Source: Aminobacter ciceronei (GTDB taxonomy: Bacteria > Pseudomonadota > Alphaproteobacteria > Rhizobiales > Rhizobiaceae). From it: a stretch of 64,000 nucleotides of DNA. The stretch is taken from assembly GCF_014138625.1 (NCBI RefSeq), contig NZ_JACJHY010000007.1, forward strand, positions 124,001 to 188,000, read 5' to 3'. The position numbers were made by a program, and so were the translations under genes. Every line of letters starts with the position of its first letter. Within the stretch, counting starts at the first letter, position 1. Under the pieces are notes generated by a model. That model was not told the origin of the DNA. It saw only the letters and a list, made by a program, of their open reading frames with translations, and made no database searches. This document shows, one piece after another, positions 46,947 through 55,984 of the stretch.

Positions 46947-48539
46947 ATGGTGCCACGTCTACGTTTTCATGGCGCGGCTCATGCGGTGACAGGCTCTTGT
47001 TACGAGCTTGAAGTCGGGAACGAGCGCATCCTGATCGACTGTGGTCTCTTCCAAGGGTCGAAATCCGAACGGGAGCTCAACTACGGAGACTTTCCATTCG
47101 ATCCGAGCAGGATTGACGCGGTCGTGCTGACCCATGCCCACATCGATCACAGTGGGTTGCTTCCCAAGCTGATGAAGCATGGGTTCTCCGGCCCCATACA
47201 TGCTACCCGAGCCACGATCGATCTCTGCTCGGTCATGCTGCCCGATTGCGCTCACATCCAGGAAATGGAAGTTGAGCACCTCAATCGCCGCAACGCCCAA
47301 CGGGGTCGTATGGCAGTAGCCGCCATATACACGGCGGAAGACGCGGCAAAGTGCATGACGCTCTTCCATGCCAGGCAATATAAAGAATGGTTCGAAGTCG
47401 TAGCTGGTGTGCGGGTTAGGTTCTGGAACGCCGGGCATCTGTTGGGGTCCGCTTCAGTCGAAATTGAGATCAATTTTTCGGACAAGCCGCTCAGACTATT
47501 GTTTTCCGGAGATGTCGGTCCGGCCCACAAACTTCTGCAGCCGGATCCGGAAGCGCCGACGGATGTCGACTATCTGATTTGCGAATCGACCTACGGAGAT
47601 CGGGAGCGAGGAGAAATCACCCCTCAGCGACGTAGGTCCCTGCTCTTGCAAGAAGTGCAAGGCGCGCTCGCCGCAAGTGGTCCGCTTATCATCCCATCGT
47701 TTGCCGTCGAACGAACGCAGGAGTTGCTTGTCGACCTGTTCTGGTTGATGCGCGAAGGGCAGATTCCCAAGGCCGATGTCTTCGTGGATTCGCCGCTAGC
47801 CACTCGCGCCAGCACAATCTTCGAGCGACATGCCGACGAAATCCAGGAAGGCGATGCGCTCAGGCAGGCCCTCAGTTCTCGTGAAATTCGCTTCACGGAA
47901 ACGGTTGAGCAAAGCAAGGCGATCAATCGCCTTAGCGGGTTCTACGTCGTGATCGCAGCAAGCGGCATGTGCGATGCAGGTCGCATCCGACACCATCTGA
48001 AGGCGAATCTGTGGCGAAGGAACGCAACAGTGATGCTTGCCGGATTTCAGGCACAGGGAACGCTGGGACGCATACTCCTCGACGGGGCCGAACGGGTACG
48101 AATTCAGGGAGAGGAGTTTCAAGTCAAGGCTCGGATCAGACTGCTCGACCTGTATTCGGGCCACGCCGATGCCAGCGAGCTCGAGGATTGGGTAAGGGCG
48201 CGCCTGCCTATCCATAAAGGGGTATTCCTGACCCATGGCGAAGAAACTGGCCTGTCCGGGCTGAAGGCACGCTTGGCGGCATTCGTCTCTCCGGAACGTA
48301 TCATTGCGCCGCAACTCGACGAAGCCTTCGATCTCGGTAGGGCCGGCGCGCAAAGGGTTGATTTCAACGAACCGAAGCGTCTGTTGCCGGGCAAGGTCGC
48401 CCGCCTTGATTGGCACAACGAGTTATCGGAATTGCTGCTCGATGTAAGCCAGGCCGTCAGTCAGCAGGCGGACGAACGCGGACGGTCTGCTGTCATTCGT
48501 CGGCTGCGCCGAGCCCTCACCACTGAGGGCCGACCTTGA
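46947..48539 (+). CDS. MBL-fold beta-CASP (CPSF-type) RNase
   Basis: A 530-residue metallo-beta-lactamase/beta-CASP protein. The zinc motif HAHIDHSGLLPKL, a late aspartate motif (LLFSGDVGPAHK), beta-CASP motif A (ICESTYGD), the B region (AGHLLGSASVEIE) and the final RXLDLYSGHADASEL block are present. Family members are RNA endo- or exonucleases. ATG at 46947 follows GGAGCGTCAAGAA; the in-frame upstream part lacks similarity. A FixK-type box upstream links RNA turnover to low oxygen. Confidence 0.87.
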   Translation: MVPRLRFHGAAHAVTGSCYELEVGNERILIDCGLFQGSKSERELNYGDFPFDPSRIDAVVLTHAHIDHSGLLPKLMKHGFSGPIHATRATIDLCSVMLPDCAHIQEMEVEHLNRRNAQRGRMAVAAIYTAEDAAKCMTLFHARQYKEWFEVVAGVRVRFWNAGHLLGSASVEIEINFSDKPLRLLFSGDVGPAHKLLQPDPEAPTDVDYLICESTYGDRERGEITPQRRRSLLLQEVQGALAASGPLIIPSFAVERTQELLVDLFWLMREGQIPKADVFVDSPLATRASTIFERHADEIQEGDALRQALSSREIRFTETVEQSKAINRLSGFYVVIAASGMCDAGRIRHHLKANLWRRNATVMLAGFQAQGTLGRILLDGAERVRIQGEEFQVKARIRLLDLYSGHADASELEDWVRARLPIHKGVFLTHGEETGLSGLKARLAAFVSPERIIAPQLDEAFDLGRAGAQRVDFNEPKRLLPGKVARLDWHNELSELLLDVSQAVSQQADERGRSAVIRRLRRALTTEGRP

Positions 48540-48735
48540 GCCGTGCCGACCAGTTCTCTCTGCATGCCGCCCAGGAGCGGATGTCCGAGCCATCATCTCG
48601 ACGCGGATCCCCCAGCCGCTTGCGGGCCGTGTCGAACGCCTGTTTCGAGCCATCCAAAAGCGGACGCTGCCCAGGAGCCAATTCGACGATGGGGGACGCA
48701 CCCGCATCGGTCAAGGCGAGAGGTGATGTCACGGC

Positions 48736-50547
48736 TTACCCCGGATCTGACCTTGAACAGGTGCTCGCGGCATGACTTGGGTTGTCCGGGTGGTTCAGGC
48801 CCTGTTTGGGGGCAAGGGTCTGCATCGCGTCGTATTGCGACAGAAACACCTGCCCCGTCAGCGCATCGAGGAAATGGGATCTTTTCAACCGGTCCATCAC
48901 CGGGCCTTTCACTTCCGACAGGTGCATCTTCACTTCCATCATCCCCAGGCGATGGTTGATCGCCTCCAGGCTTTCCAGTGCGCTGAGATCGATCTCGTTG
49001 ATGGCAGAGCACATCACCACCACGTTTCTGATCGGGCAATCGGAGGCGACGCGATCGGCGACGTAATCCTCGAGAAAACGAGCGTTGGCGAAGTAGAGGC
49101 TCTCGTCGATGCGGATGGTGAGAAGGGTAGGGTCGGTGAGGACGGTGTGGCGTCGGATATTGCGGAAATGCTGGGTGCCTGGAACAAGGCCAACCTCTGC
49201 AATATGTGGACGCGAGGATCTGTAGAGATGTAGTACGATGGATAGCACCACTCCCGTTGATACGCCGGTCTCTACGCCCATCGCGAGGGTCAGAGCGATC
49301 GTCGAGGCCACGGCGACGAAATCTGCCTTCGAGTAGGTCCAACTGCGCTTCAAGATCGAGAAATCGACCAACGAAAGCACCGCCACGATGATCGTCGCGG
49401 CCAAGGCGGCCGTGGGGAGGAAGTATATCAGCGGGGTTAGCGCTATGGCTGCGACGGCCAACCCTATTGCGGTAAAGGCGCCGGCGGCAGGCGTCTCGGC
49501 CCCTGCATCGAAGTTTACCACCGATCGAGCGAAGCCACCCGTCACCGGGTATCCTCCCGTGAAAGCCGCCCCGATGTTGGCGGCGCCCAGTCCGATCAGT
49601 TCCTGGTCGGGGTCTATCCGCTGTCGTTTCTTGGCGGCGAGCGTCTGCGCGACCGAGACGGATTCCACGAACCCGATGACCGAAATCAACAATGCGGGAA
49701 GCAGCAGAAGCCCGATCAGATTGGTGGAAAATGAGGGCAGCGTTAGCGGCGGCAGGCCCTGTGGCACGTCACCAACGATTTGCACTCCCTTTGCATCCAG
49801 TCCGAGGCCCCAGACTGCGACCGTCGTCACGGCCACGGCAAGCACCGGACCGGCCTTGGTCACCACATCCGCCAGGCGCGGGCCAAGGCCGAGTTGGCGC
49901 AGCATCGGTTTCAAACCCTTGCGGACCCAGAACAGAAACCCGGTGGCACCGATCCCGATCACCAGGGTGATCCAGTTGGTCGCAATGAGGTTGTCGGCCA
50001 GTGATACGACCATTGCAGGCAGAGTGTCGCCACCTGCTCTTACGCCCAGAATATGTTTGATCTGGCTGGTCGCAATGAGGATGCCGGATGCTGTGATAAA
50101 GCCTGCGATGACGGGATGTGACAGGAAGTTGGCGAGAAATCCCAGCTTAAGGAGCCCCATCGCCAGCAGGATTGCCCCAGACAATCCTGCAAGGGTGAGG
50201 GCGGCCACGGCATAGCCCATGGTCCCCTGTTCGACGATGTTGTCGATGGCAGCGGCCGTCATCAGTGACACCACCGCCACTGGTCCCACGGCCAACGCCC
50301 TGCTGGTACCGAAGATCGCGTAAAGGATGACTGGCGCGATCGAGGCATAGAGCCCGGCTTCCGGCGGCAATCCCGCCAGAAGCGCATAGGCCAGCGACTG
50401 AGGGATCAGCATGATCGTCACGATCACTGCCGCCAGCAGGTCGCCCGTCAGGGCGTGACGGTCATAGGTCCGGCCCCATTGCAGGATCGGAAGATAGCGG
50501 GCGAGCGATATGGCGGACATGGGACGAGACTTTTCTGGGTTCTTCAT
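48736..50547 (-). CDS. SulP-family anion permease with STAS domain
   Basis: A 603-residue transporter: about 11-14 membrane segments (VTIMLIPQSLAYALLAGLPP, FGTSRALAVGPVAVVSLMTA, NIGAAFTGGYPVTGGFARS) and a C-terminal STAS domain with VVMCSAINEIDLSALESLE. SulP proteins carry sulfate, bicarbonate or other anions. It is the last gene of the sulfur operon and starts 55 bases after the TIGR01244 gene. A GTG-started frame just past its stop (48732-48517) is not convincing. Confidence 0.9.
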   Translation of the reverse strand: MKNPEKSRPMSAISLARYLPILQWGRTYDRHALTGDLLAAVIVTIMLIPQSLAYALLAGLPPEAGLYASIAPVILYAIFGTSRALAVGPVAVVSLMTAAAIDNIVEQGTMGYAVAALTLAGLSGAILLAMGLLKLGFLANFLSHPVIAGFITASGILIATSQIKHILGVRAGGDTLPAMVVSLADNLIATNWITLVIGIGATGFLFWVRKGLKPMLRQLGLGPRLADVVTKAGPVLAVAVTTVAVWGLGLDAKGVQIVGDVPQGLPPLTLPSFSTNLIGLLLLPALLISVIGFVESVSVAQTLAAKKRQRIDPDQELIGLGAANIGAAFTGGYPVTGGFARSVVNFDAGAETPAAGAFTAIGLAVAAIALTPLIYFLPTAALAATIIVAVLSLVDFSILKRSWTYSKADFVAVASTIALTLAMGVETGVSTGVVLSIVLHLYRSSRPHIAEVGLVPGTQHFRNIRRHTVLTDPTLLTIRIDESLYFANARFLEDYVADRVASDCPIRNVVVMCSAINEIDLSALESLEAINHRLGMMEVKMHLSEVKGPVMDRLKRSHFLDALTGQVFLSQYDAMQTLAPKQGLNHPDNPSHAASTCSRSDPG

Positions 50548-50602
50548 GGTCCAAGAGAGGCGGCTTCAATGCGTCTGCAGAAAGGGGCAGACTGTGCCGG
50601 GT

Positions 50603-50935
50603 TCATCCCTGGATCGCGGCAAAGAGGCTCTGCGCCCGGGCGCCCGTACGGCAATAGGCCAGAACCTTGCCTTGAGCCGTGGCCACGGCGGTGTCGAAAG
50701 CGACAACGTCAACCCTGGTTGCTTGACCTGGCGTGACCGGAATGTGGAACGCCTCAAGCCCTGCGACCAGGGCGGCGGCTTTGATCTCGGCAAAGCTGGG
50801 CTGGCCTGCATCCTCGTGATCGGGGCGGTTGCAGATCACTGTTGTAAAGCCCGCGGCCTTCAGGTCGGCGAGTTGTACAGGCGCAATCTGCGGGCTGACC
50901 GCGAAATCCGGCGTGATGTGTTTGATGTCCTGCAT
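50603..50935 (-). CDS. TIGR01244-family sulfurtransferase/phosphatase-like protein
   Basis: A 110-residue protein with the cysteine loop YCRTGARAQ, the C-x-T-G-x-R signature of the DUF442/TIGR01244 family. These small rhodanese- or phosphatase-like proteins are often next to or fused with Blh persulfide dioxygenases. It probably handles protein-bound persulfide. It starts 28 bases after the MBL gene. Confidence 0.85.
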   Translation of the reverse strand: MQDIKHITPDFAVSPQIAPVQLADLKAAGFTTVICNRPDHEDAGQPSFAEIKAAALVAGLEAFHIPVTPGQATRVDVVAFDTAVATAQGKVLAYCRTGARAQSLFAAIQG

Positions 50936-50963
50936 TTTCTTGTCCTTGAATGGAGGTCAGAGG

Positions 50964-51848
50964 TCAAAGCGCGTTGATGGGTACTTTGAGCATTGGCCGG
51001 CCGTCCTTGTCGGTCGGCACCTCGCCTGCGCGCATGTTCACCTGGAGCGACGGGATGATGAGTTTTGGCATCGCCAGCGTTGCGTCGCGTTCGGTGCGCA
51101 AATTCACGAACTGCTCCTTGGTGGCTCCTTTGCCGACATGGATGTTGTGTTCTTTTTCCGCGGCCACCGTGGTTTGCCACTGGATGTCGCGGCCATTGGG
51201 ACCGTAGTCGTGGCACATGAACAGGCGCATCTCGTTTGGCAAAGCCAGCACCTTCTGGATGCTGTCGTAAAGTGTGGCGGCATCGCCGCCAGGGAAATCG
51301 GCGCGCGCCGATCCGCCATCGGGCATGAACAGTGTATCTCCCACGAAAGCCGCGTCACCCATGACATGAACCATGCAGGCCGGCGTATGGCCGGGGGTGT
51401 AGATTGCCACCGCCTGCATGTTGCCGATCTTGTAGGTGTCGCCATCCTCGAATAGGGCGTCGAACTGGCTGCCGTCGCGCTGGAACTCGGTGCCTTCGTT
51501 GAAAATCTTGCCGAACGTGTCCTGAACGACCATGATCTTGTCGCCGATGCCAATCTTGCCGCCGAGAGCGCTCTGAATGTAGGGCGCGGCGGAAAGGTGG
51601 TCGGCATGCACGTGGGTCTCGATGATCCACTCCAGCTTCAGGCCGTGCTTGCGGATATGGTCGATGATGGCGTCGGCATGGTCATAGGTGATCCGGCCCG
51701 CCGCATAGTCGATGTCCATGACGGAATCGATCACGGCACAGGCGTTCGAGGACGGGTCTTTCACCACATAGCTGATGGTATTGGTTGCCGGGTCGAAGAA
51801 TGCCTCGACCTGTGGTTTGACGGACATGTTGATCGGATAATCTGTCAC
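50964..51848 (-). CDS. MBL-fold persulfide dioxygenase-like protein (Blh/ETHE1 group)
   Basis: A 294-residue metallo-beta-lactamase-fold protein with THVHADHLSAAPY, the TPGHTPACMVHV strand and FVGDTLFMPDGGSARADFP, the arrangement of ETHE1/Blh-type iron persulfide dioxygenases. These oxidise glutathione persulfide to sulfite. It sits with a sulfurtransferase and YeeE/YedE transport halves, which supports a sulfide or thiosulfate role. Confidence 0.88.
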   Translation of the reverse strand: MTDYPINMSVKPQVEAFFDPATNTISYVVKDPSSNACAVIDSVMDIDYAAGRITYDHADAIIDHIRKHGLKLEWIIETHVHADHLSAAPYIQSALGGKIGIGDKIMVVQDTFGKIFNEGTEFQRDGSQFDALFEDGDTYKIGNMQAVAIYTPGHTPACMVHVMGDAAFVGDTLFMPDGGSARADFPGGDAATLYDSIQKVLALPNEMRLFMCHDYGPNGRDIQWQTTVAAEKEHNIHVGKGATKEQFVNLRTERDATLAMPKLIIPSLQVNMRAGEVPTDKDGRPMLKVPINAL

Positions 51849-51866
51849 GGCAGTCTCCTTTCTGGT

Positions 51867-52316
51867 TCAGGTTTCGCGGCGCAGCACGCGGGCTGTGCGC
51901 GCACCGCTCAGGGCCATTAGGCCCTTGGCGCCAAAGATGCCGGCGATCAGCGCCGCCACGAAGGCGACGACCTCGATCCGGCCAGTTCCCAAGGCGGGGA
52001 GCGCAGCCCCCGGGCAGAACCCGGCGATGCCCCAGCCCACGCCGAACACGGCCGAGCCGGCGAGCAGACGGGCGTCGATGCGCAGATTGTCGGGCAAGTG
52101 GAATTTCGCGTCGATGATCGGCGAGGTCCTGCGCAAGACAATGCGATAACCAAGGAAGGCGATGATAACCGCCCCTCCCATGACGAAGATGAGGCTTGGG
52201 TCCCAGTTGCCTGTCACATCGAAGAAGTTGAGCACCTTGGCTGGGTTGGCCATGCCCGAAATCGAAATGCCCACGCCAAAGACAAGGCCGATGAGATAGG
52301 ACGTCAGAAGTCGCAT
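51867..52316 (-). CDS. YeeE/YedE sulfur-transport half protein (DUF6691 type)
   Basis: A 149-residue membrane protein with four hydrophobic segments and the motif GWGIAGFCPGAALPALGTG, whose cysteine is conserved in the YeeE/YedE (TsuA) thiosulfate-transport family. It pairs with the neighbouring half; a 3-base gap separates the two genes. Confidence 0.86.
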   Translation of the reverse strand: MRLLTSYLIGLVFGVGISISGMANPAKVLNFFDVTGNWDPSLIFVMGGAVIIAFLGYRIVLRRTSPIIDAKFHLPDNLRIDARLLAGSAVFGVGWGIAGFCPGAALPALGTGRIEVVAFVAALIAGIFGAKGLMALSGARTARVLRRET

Positions 52317-52319
52317 GTG

Positions 52320-52769
52320 TCAGGCCCCCAGAACATGACGGATGAGATAGACGGTCACCCCGGTGGTCAGCATGAAGGTCAATGTTGCCGCAATGGACCG
52401 GCGCGACAGGCGCGCCACCCCGCAAACCCCGTGTCCCGAGGTGCAGCCGGATCCGTAGGTTACGCCGATCCCGACCAGCACGCCGCCCACCAGAAGCATC
52501 GGCATGGACACGGTTACCTCGACTGCGGGCATCTGCCCGGTCACAGCCAGCGTAACAAGCGGCCCGCTGATCATCCCGGCCAGCAATGCAAGCCGCCAAC
52601 CGGTATCTGGATGCGCGGACGGCGTCAGAACACCTGCCAGGACGCCGGTGGCTCCCATGATCCGGCCAAGGGTCAGCATCAGCAGCACCGAGGCCAGCCC
52701 GATCAGAATGCCGCCTGAGAGGGATTGCCACGGGGTGAAAAGGGTTTCGATGGTGGTCAGTTCCGGCAC
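52320..52769 (-). CDS. YeeE/YedE sulfur-transport half protein
   Basis: A 149-residue membrane protein with the paired cysteine motif YGSGCTSGHGVCGVARLSRRS, the hallmark of the YeeE/YedE family. Together with the following half it should form a thiosulfate or sulfur-compound channel. Its start overlaps the end of the DUF2892 gene by 13 bases. Confidence 0.88.
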   Translation of the reverse strand: MPELTTIETLFTPWQSLSGGILIGLASVLLMLTLGRIMGATGVLAGVLTPSAHPDTGWRLALLAGMISGPLVTLAVTGQMPAVEVTVSMPMLLVGGVLVGIGVTYGSGCTSGHGVCGVARLSRRSIAATLTFMLTTGVTVYLIRHVLGA

Positions 52770-52969
52770 GTCGTGGCCCCCAGCACCGCGTAGAGTGGGC
52801 AGAAGCGGAACATGGCAGTCGCCAGCATCACAATGCCCACGACCACAGCGCCATATTCTAGTGCAACGCTGTCAACGACGTCCCAACTGCTGAACAACGC
52901 CGCAGCGATCAGCCCCACGCCGAGGACAAGACGAAGAGCCCGGTCTATGGTTCCTACATTGGCAATCAT
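52757..52969 (-). CDS. DUF2892 (YgaP-type transmembrane) protein
   Basis: A 70-residue protein with two hydrophobic segments, beginning NVGTIDRALRLVLGVGL and ending FCPLYAVLGATTCRN, the pattern of DUF2892, which also forms the membrane tail of the rhodanese YgaP. First gene of the sulfur operon. Confidence 0.88.
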   Translation of the reverse strand: MIANVGTIDRALRLVLGVGLIAAALFSSWDVVDSVALEYGAVVVGIVMLATAMFRFCPLYAVLGATTCRN

Positions 52970-53412
52970 TGTCCTGATCTCCTGTTGAATACGGGACCTG
53001 TCTATGCCCTTTCGATCCGCCGTTCAGTGACGATGTCACCAAGCGGAAGTGAATGGCGGGACTTGCAGGCTGACGGGGCGGCGAAAGGGGCGATACCGAG
53101 GCTGTGCTTGCCTGTCTCCGCTGTGCTGGTATCAAGTTCCTTGGTAATCTTGGCGGAGCATTGGTCGCGGCTTGGCGTGGTGGTCGGCTCGCGGGCCTTG
53201 CCGGGCGATCAGATTGGGTGCGAACTCGGGCGTGGGAGAGCCCGGCTGGCGCCCGCGCGGGTACTGCTTCCAAGTCGTCCGGAGGCCATTTTGACCCTCA
53301 GGCAGCCCGTGTTCTTCACCGGTGTGCGCCTAGCCCTCTCTGGCCTTTTTGAGTTCTAGCGTTGGAGCCCTGAGCATCAGCGATAGCTACTGTTCACGAG
53401 AAACCATGAGAT
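52970..53412. other. Intergenic region upstream of the sulfur operon
   Basis: About 440 bases between the Crp/Fnr gene and the operon it probably controls. The open frames on both strands have no protein character. No FixK-type TTGAY-N4-RTCAA box was found here, which suggests that the local Crp/Fnr protein uses a different operator. Confidence 0.45.
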
Positions 53413-54093
53413 CTATCCCGCATCCAGGGCGGCTAGTCTTTCTAACCCGGCAATATCCACCAGATCGATCGTCCCGCGCGACTGCCGAATCCATCCCCGT
53501 CGCTGAAACTCGCCTAACTGGCGCGAGACAACCTCGCGCGCGGTGCCCAGTTCGGCTGCCATCTGCTGATGCGTGGCTTTGATCTGTCTTGCGCCACGTT
53601 CCAGATCGATCAGCTTCTGCGCCAGCCGGATATCGACGCGCTGGAACGCGATGTCTTCGATGACCTGAAACAGATCGGTGATCCTTTTGGAATAGGCGGT
53701 GAATATGAAACTGCGGAAAGCGACCGACTGGGAGACCAGGTCATCGAAGACCGCGCGCGGGATGGCCACGGCGCGCACGTCGGTTTCGGCGATGCCCTGG
53801 GCGGAATAGTCTTCGTGGGCCAACAGGCAGGCGGTCGTCAGTACGCAGCTTTGTCCAGCCTCGACCCGATAAAGGACGATCTCGCGGCCACCTTCCGAGA
53901 CCTGCTGCACCCGCACCCTGCCTTCCAGCAGCAGAAGCAGGTTCTCGGGTGACTTGCCAGGACCGAAGATCACAGTGCCTTGCGGGACCGCAATTATGGC
54001 GCTCTTTCGGGTCAGCGCGTCGCGTACGGCCGGCTCGATACGGGACAAGCCCGGAAACTGCTTGATCCAGTCAGTCAAAAGTATCGCTCCCAC
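53413..54093 (-). CDS. Crp/Fnr-family regulator of the sulfur operon
   Basis: A 226-residue Crp/Fnr protein: sensor barrel (FGPGKSPENLLLLLEGRVRVQ), long dimer helix and winged helix with recognition segment LGTAREVVSRQLGEFQRRG. The SR pair of the FNR reading head is kept but its glutamate position differs slightly (REVVSR). Candidate redox cysteine: only SCVLTTACL in the barrel, so sulfide or persulfide sensing through these cysteines is possible. The GTG start has no strong competitor. Confidence 0.85.
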   Translation of the reverse strand: MGAILLTDWIKQFPGLSRIEPAVRDALTRKSAIIAVPQGTVIFGPGKSPENLLLLLEGRVRVQQVSEGGREIVLYRVEAGQSCVLTTACLLAHEDYSAQGIAETDVRAVAIPRAVFDDLVSQSVAFRSFIFTAYSKRITDLFQVIEDIAFQRVDIRLAQKLIDLERGARQIKATHQQMAAELGTAREVVSRQLGEFQRRGWIRQSRGTIDLVDIAGLERLAALDAG

Positions 54094-54242
54094 ATTCCAG
54101 GGTCCGGGTCCAGGTTACCCTGTTTAGACAGATACGTATGAAGAAAGATCAGCTCTCAGGCAGGCGCATCCTTCTTTTCAGGAGCATTGCGGTGAAGTTT
54201 GCACACACTCCGAACTGCCAAGAGCGGGAATTTGGTGTTGAT

Positions 54243-54350
54243 TGCCAGCAGCGCGATTGGCAATTTTCGGAGTTCAATGGAGATTACCGTCGCATCGCCA
54301 CGGTGCCCCATCTCCAGGCGATAATCGAAGCCCACTCCACCGAATTGATT
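54243..54350 (+). pseudogene. Carbamate kinase fragment
   Basis: The frame reads DCQQRDWQFSEFNGDYRRIA and TVPHLQAIIE, matching residues near 145-170 of the atypical carbamate kinase at 18.7 kb (RGWQFADFDGEYRRVVPVPRL). Nothing of the N- or C-terminal parts is found nearby. The rest of 54094-54495 shows no gene. Confidence 0.6.
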
Positions 54351-54495
54351 GAGCCGGTCGCAAGACGCAGGCGTCAGGCGACCACACGATCAAGGACGCC
54401 ATGGCCGGCCTGCTTTCGAACGAGATTTCGATTGGGCCCTCGTCGAGCCTTCTAGGTATCGACCGGATGACACCCCTGGGCGGTTTGCCAAATAA

Positions 54496-54897
54496 TCATC
54501 CGCCCGCAAGTGCTTTCTCGACATCCGCCTGCGAATGCCCTGTCAGGTCTTTCGCAATCTCGCCCAGAAGGATGGCAGACAGCGCCTTGTGGTAATGTTT
54601 GCGCATTTCGCCAAGAGCGCGGGGCGCTGCCACGATCACCATATGCTCGATCTCACCGCTCAGCGCCTGCTGATTGAGATGCTGGACAATTCCCGCTGAA
54701 AACTGATCCTCTCCAGCCTGACCATGGTCGGGGTTGGCAGCGCTTGCTTGCCGTCCCATGCTCGTACCTGCGTCTGCAGCGACAGCTTGGTGGGGCATTG
54801 CGACAAGCTTCAGACCTGCCTCGTCCCCTGTGTTGCGAAACAGATTGATCTTTTCGCCATCGGCGACGGCAACGACTGTACCTTTGGGCAGCAACAT
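54496..54897 (-). CDS. Host-attachment-type protein (baeRF family 12)
   Basis: A 133-residue protein starting MLLPKGTVVAVADGEKINLF, with a Gln/Gly-rich middle and a C-terminal HMVIVAAPRALGEMRKHYHK and IAKDLTGHS. This pattern is known from proteins annotated as required for attachment to host cells, in the archaeo-eukaryotic release-factor-like baeRF group. Actual role unknown; such genes are common in stress islands. AGGAGAACC precedes the ATG. Confidence 0.8.
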   Translation of the reverse strand: MLLPKGTVVAVADGEKINLFRNTGDEAGLKLVAMPHQAVAADAGTSMGRQASAANPDHGQAGEDQFSAGIVQHLNQQALSGEIEHMVIVAAPRALGEMRKHYHKALSAILLGEIAKDLTGHSQADVEKALAGG

Positions 54898-55456
54898 GTG
54901 CGGTTCTCCTGGTTAGGCGAGTTGCGTACTTGGAAACGGGAAAGTGCCGCTCAGGGGAGCAGCCTCAGGCGACGCTGATCGGAGGAAAAAGCCGGCAAAT
55001 AGCGGCATCGGACACAACAATTTAACTCTAGCACGCCTGGGATCCCCGTGCTCGGATGAATGCCCGATTTCGCCGAAACAGCAATCCGGCACCCGATTTG
55101 GGACGATTGCCGGGAATGGCTGAATCAGGACCATTGCCTGCTCACAGGCTGGCTACGCGCGCAGCTTTGCAGGGCGACTTGATGAGCATAGCTGAGATGC
55201 GGATGATGGAGGCGATGAACTGGGCGCTTGTATGGTCCGTTAAGCTCGTTAGGTGCTTCACTCGTCGGCCTGGCGTTCGACGCTGCCACTCCGGTTCAGC
55301 GTTTCCAAAGTCGCTCAAGCCGCTCGAACCGCGGTGGCGCGATGCTGCAGAGTGGAAGCTATCGACATTTTCCTTGATCCAGATCAGCGACAAGTCACTG
55401 CAGGGAGCTCAATCTCTTCAAGAGCACCCGGATAGCGCGGTGCGAAAGGATGTCAG
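54898..55456. other. Gene-poor region
   Basis: About 560 bases with short frames on both strands (for example a minus-strand 83-codon frame, 55142-55393) that have no recognised similarity or good starts. It may contain decayed sequence and the promoter of the following periplasmic protein. Confidence 0.35.
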
Positions 55457-55984
55457 ATGACAAAATTCTTCGCCAATGCCGCAGTCGTGATTGCAATTGG
55501 AGCCGCATTCGTCTCGCCGTCTAATGCCCAATCCCAACAAGGCATGATGGGAATGATGGGCGGCGGGTGCCCGACCGTTGGCATGATGGGACACGGACGC
55601 ATGGGCCAGGGCGGATGGGGCGAAGGCAGGTTTGGCGGCCTGATGGGTCGCCAGCCGAAGATGGGCGCCATGGTCGAGGGGCGCCTAGCTTACCTCAGGG
55701 GTGAACTGAACATCACCTCAGATCAGCAGCCGGCATGGGACGCCTATGCGACTGCGGTAACGGAGCGCGTCGAACTCATGCAGGGCATGCATGAGGGCAT
55801 AGCGAAGACCATGGAAACGGGGACTGCGCCGGAGCGCATGGATGCAAGAATCTCCGGCATGGAAGCCATGCTGGAGTCAATGAAAGCCATGAAGCCCGCG
55901 ACGGAGGGGCTCTATTCTGTGCTGAAAGATGAGCAGAAGGCGGTTGCCGATGAACTGATTGGCGGCGACTGCGGTGCCTTCTGA
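55457..55984 (+). CDS. Periplasmic Spy/LTxxQ-like protein, Met/Gly-rich
   Basis: A 175-residue secreted protein. The signal peptide ends near SNAQS. A Gly/Met-rich stretch with repeated GMMGMMGGG-like elements precedes a helical domain (LRGELNITSDQQPAWDAYA) that carries an LTxxQ-like motif (ITSDQ). Spy/CpxP-like proteins bind unfolded proteins or metals in the periplasm. The methionines suggest Cu binding. It has no close operon partner. Confidence 0.75.
   Translation: MTKFFANAAVVIAIGAAFVSPSNAQSQQGMMGMMGGGCPTVGMMGHGRMGQGGWGEGRFGGLMGRQPKMGAMVEGRLAYLRGELNITSDQQPAWDAYATAVTERVELMQGMHEGIAKTMETGTAPERMDARISGMEAMLESMKAMKPATEGLYSVLKDEQKAVADELIGGDCGAF

Noticed and set aside
48517..48732. 71-residue minus-strand frame after the SulP gene, GTG start three bases past its stop
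   Set aside because: No ribosome site, no recognisable motif, and it overlaps the end of the convergent nuclease gene; shadow frame more likely.
52985..53359. 124-residue plus-strand frame upstream of the sulfur operon
   Set aside because: Composition is not protein-like, no ribosome site, and it lies antisense to a probable promoter region.
54138..54455. 105-residue plus-strand protein
   Set aside because: Only a short internal part resembles carbamate kinase; the rest is unrelated, so it is treated as a gene fragment.
55142..55393. Minus-strand frame considered as a transposase remnant
   Set aside because: No DDE-type motif or inverted repeat could be identified; the resemblance was only a vague C-terminal pattern.
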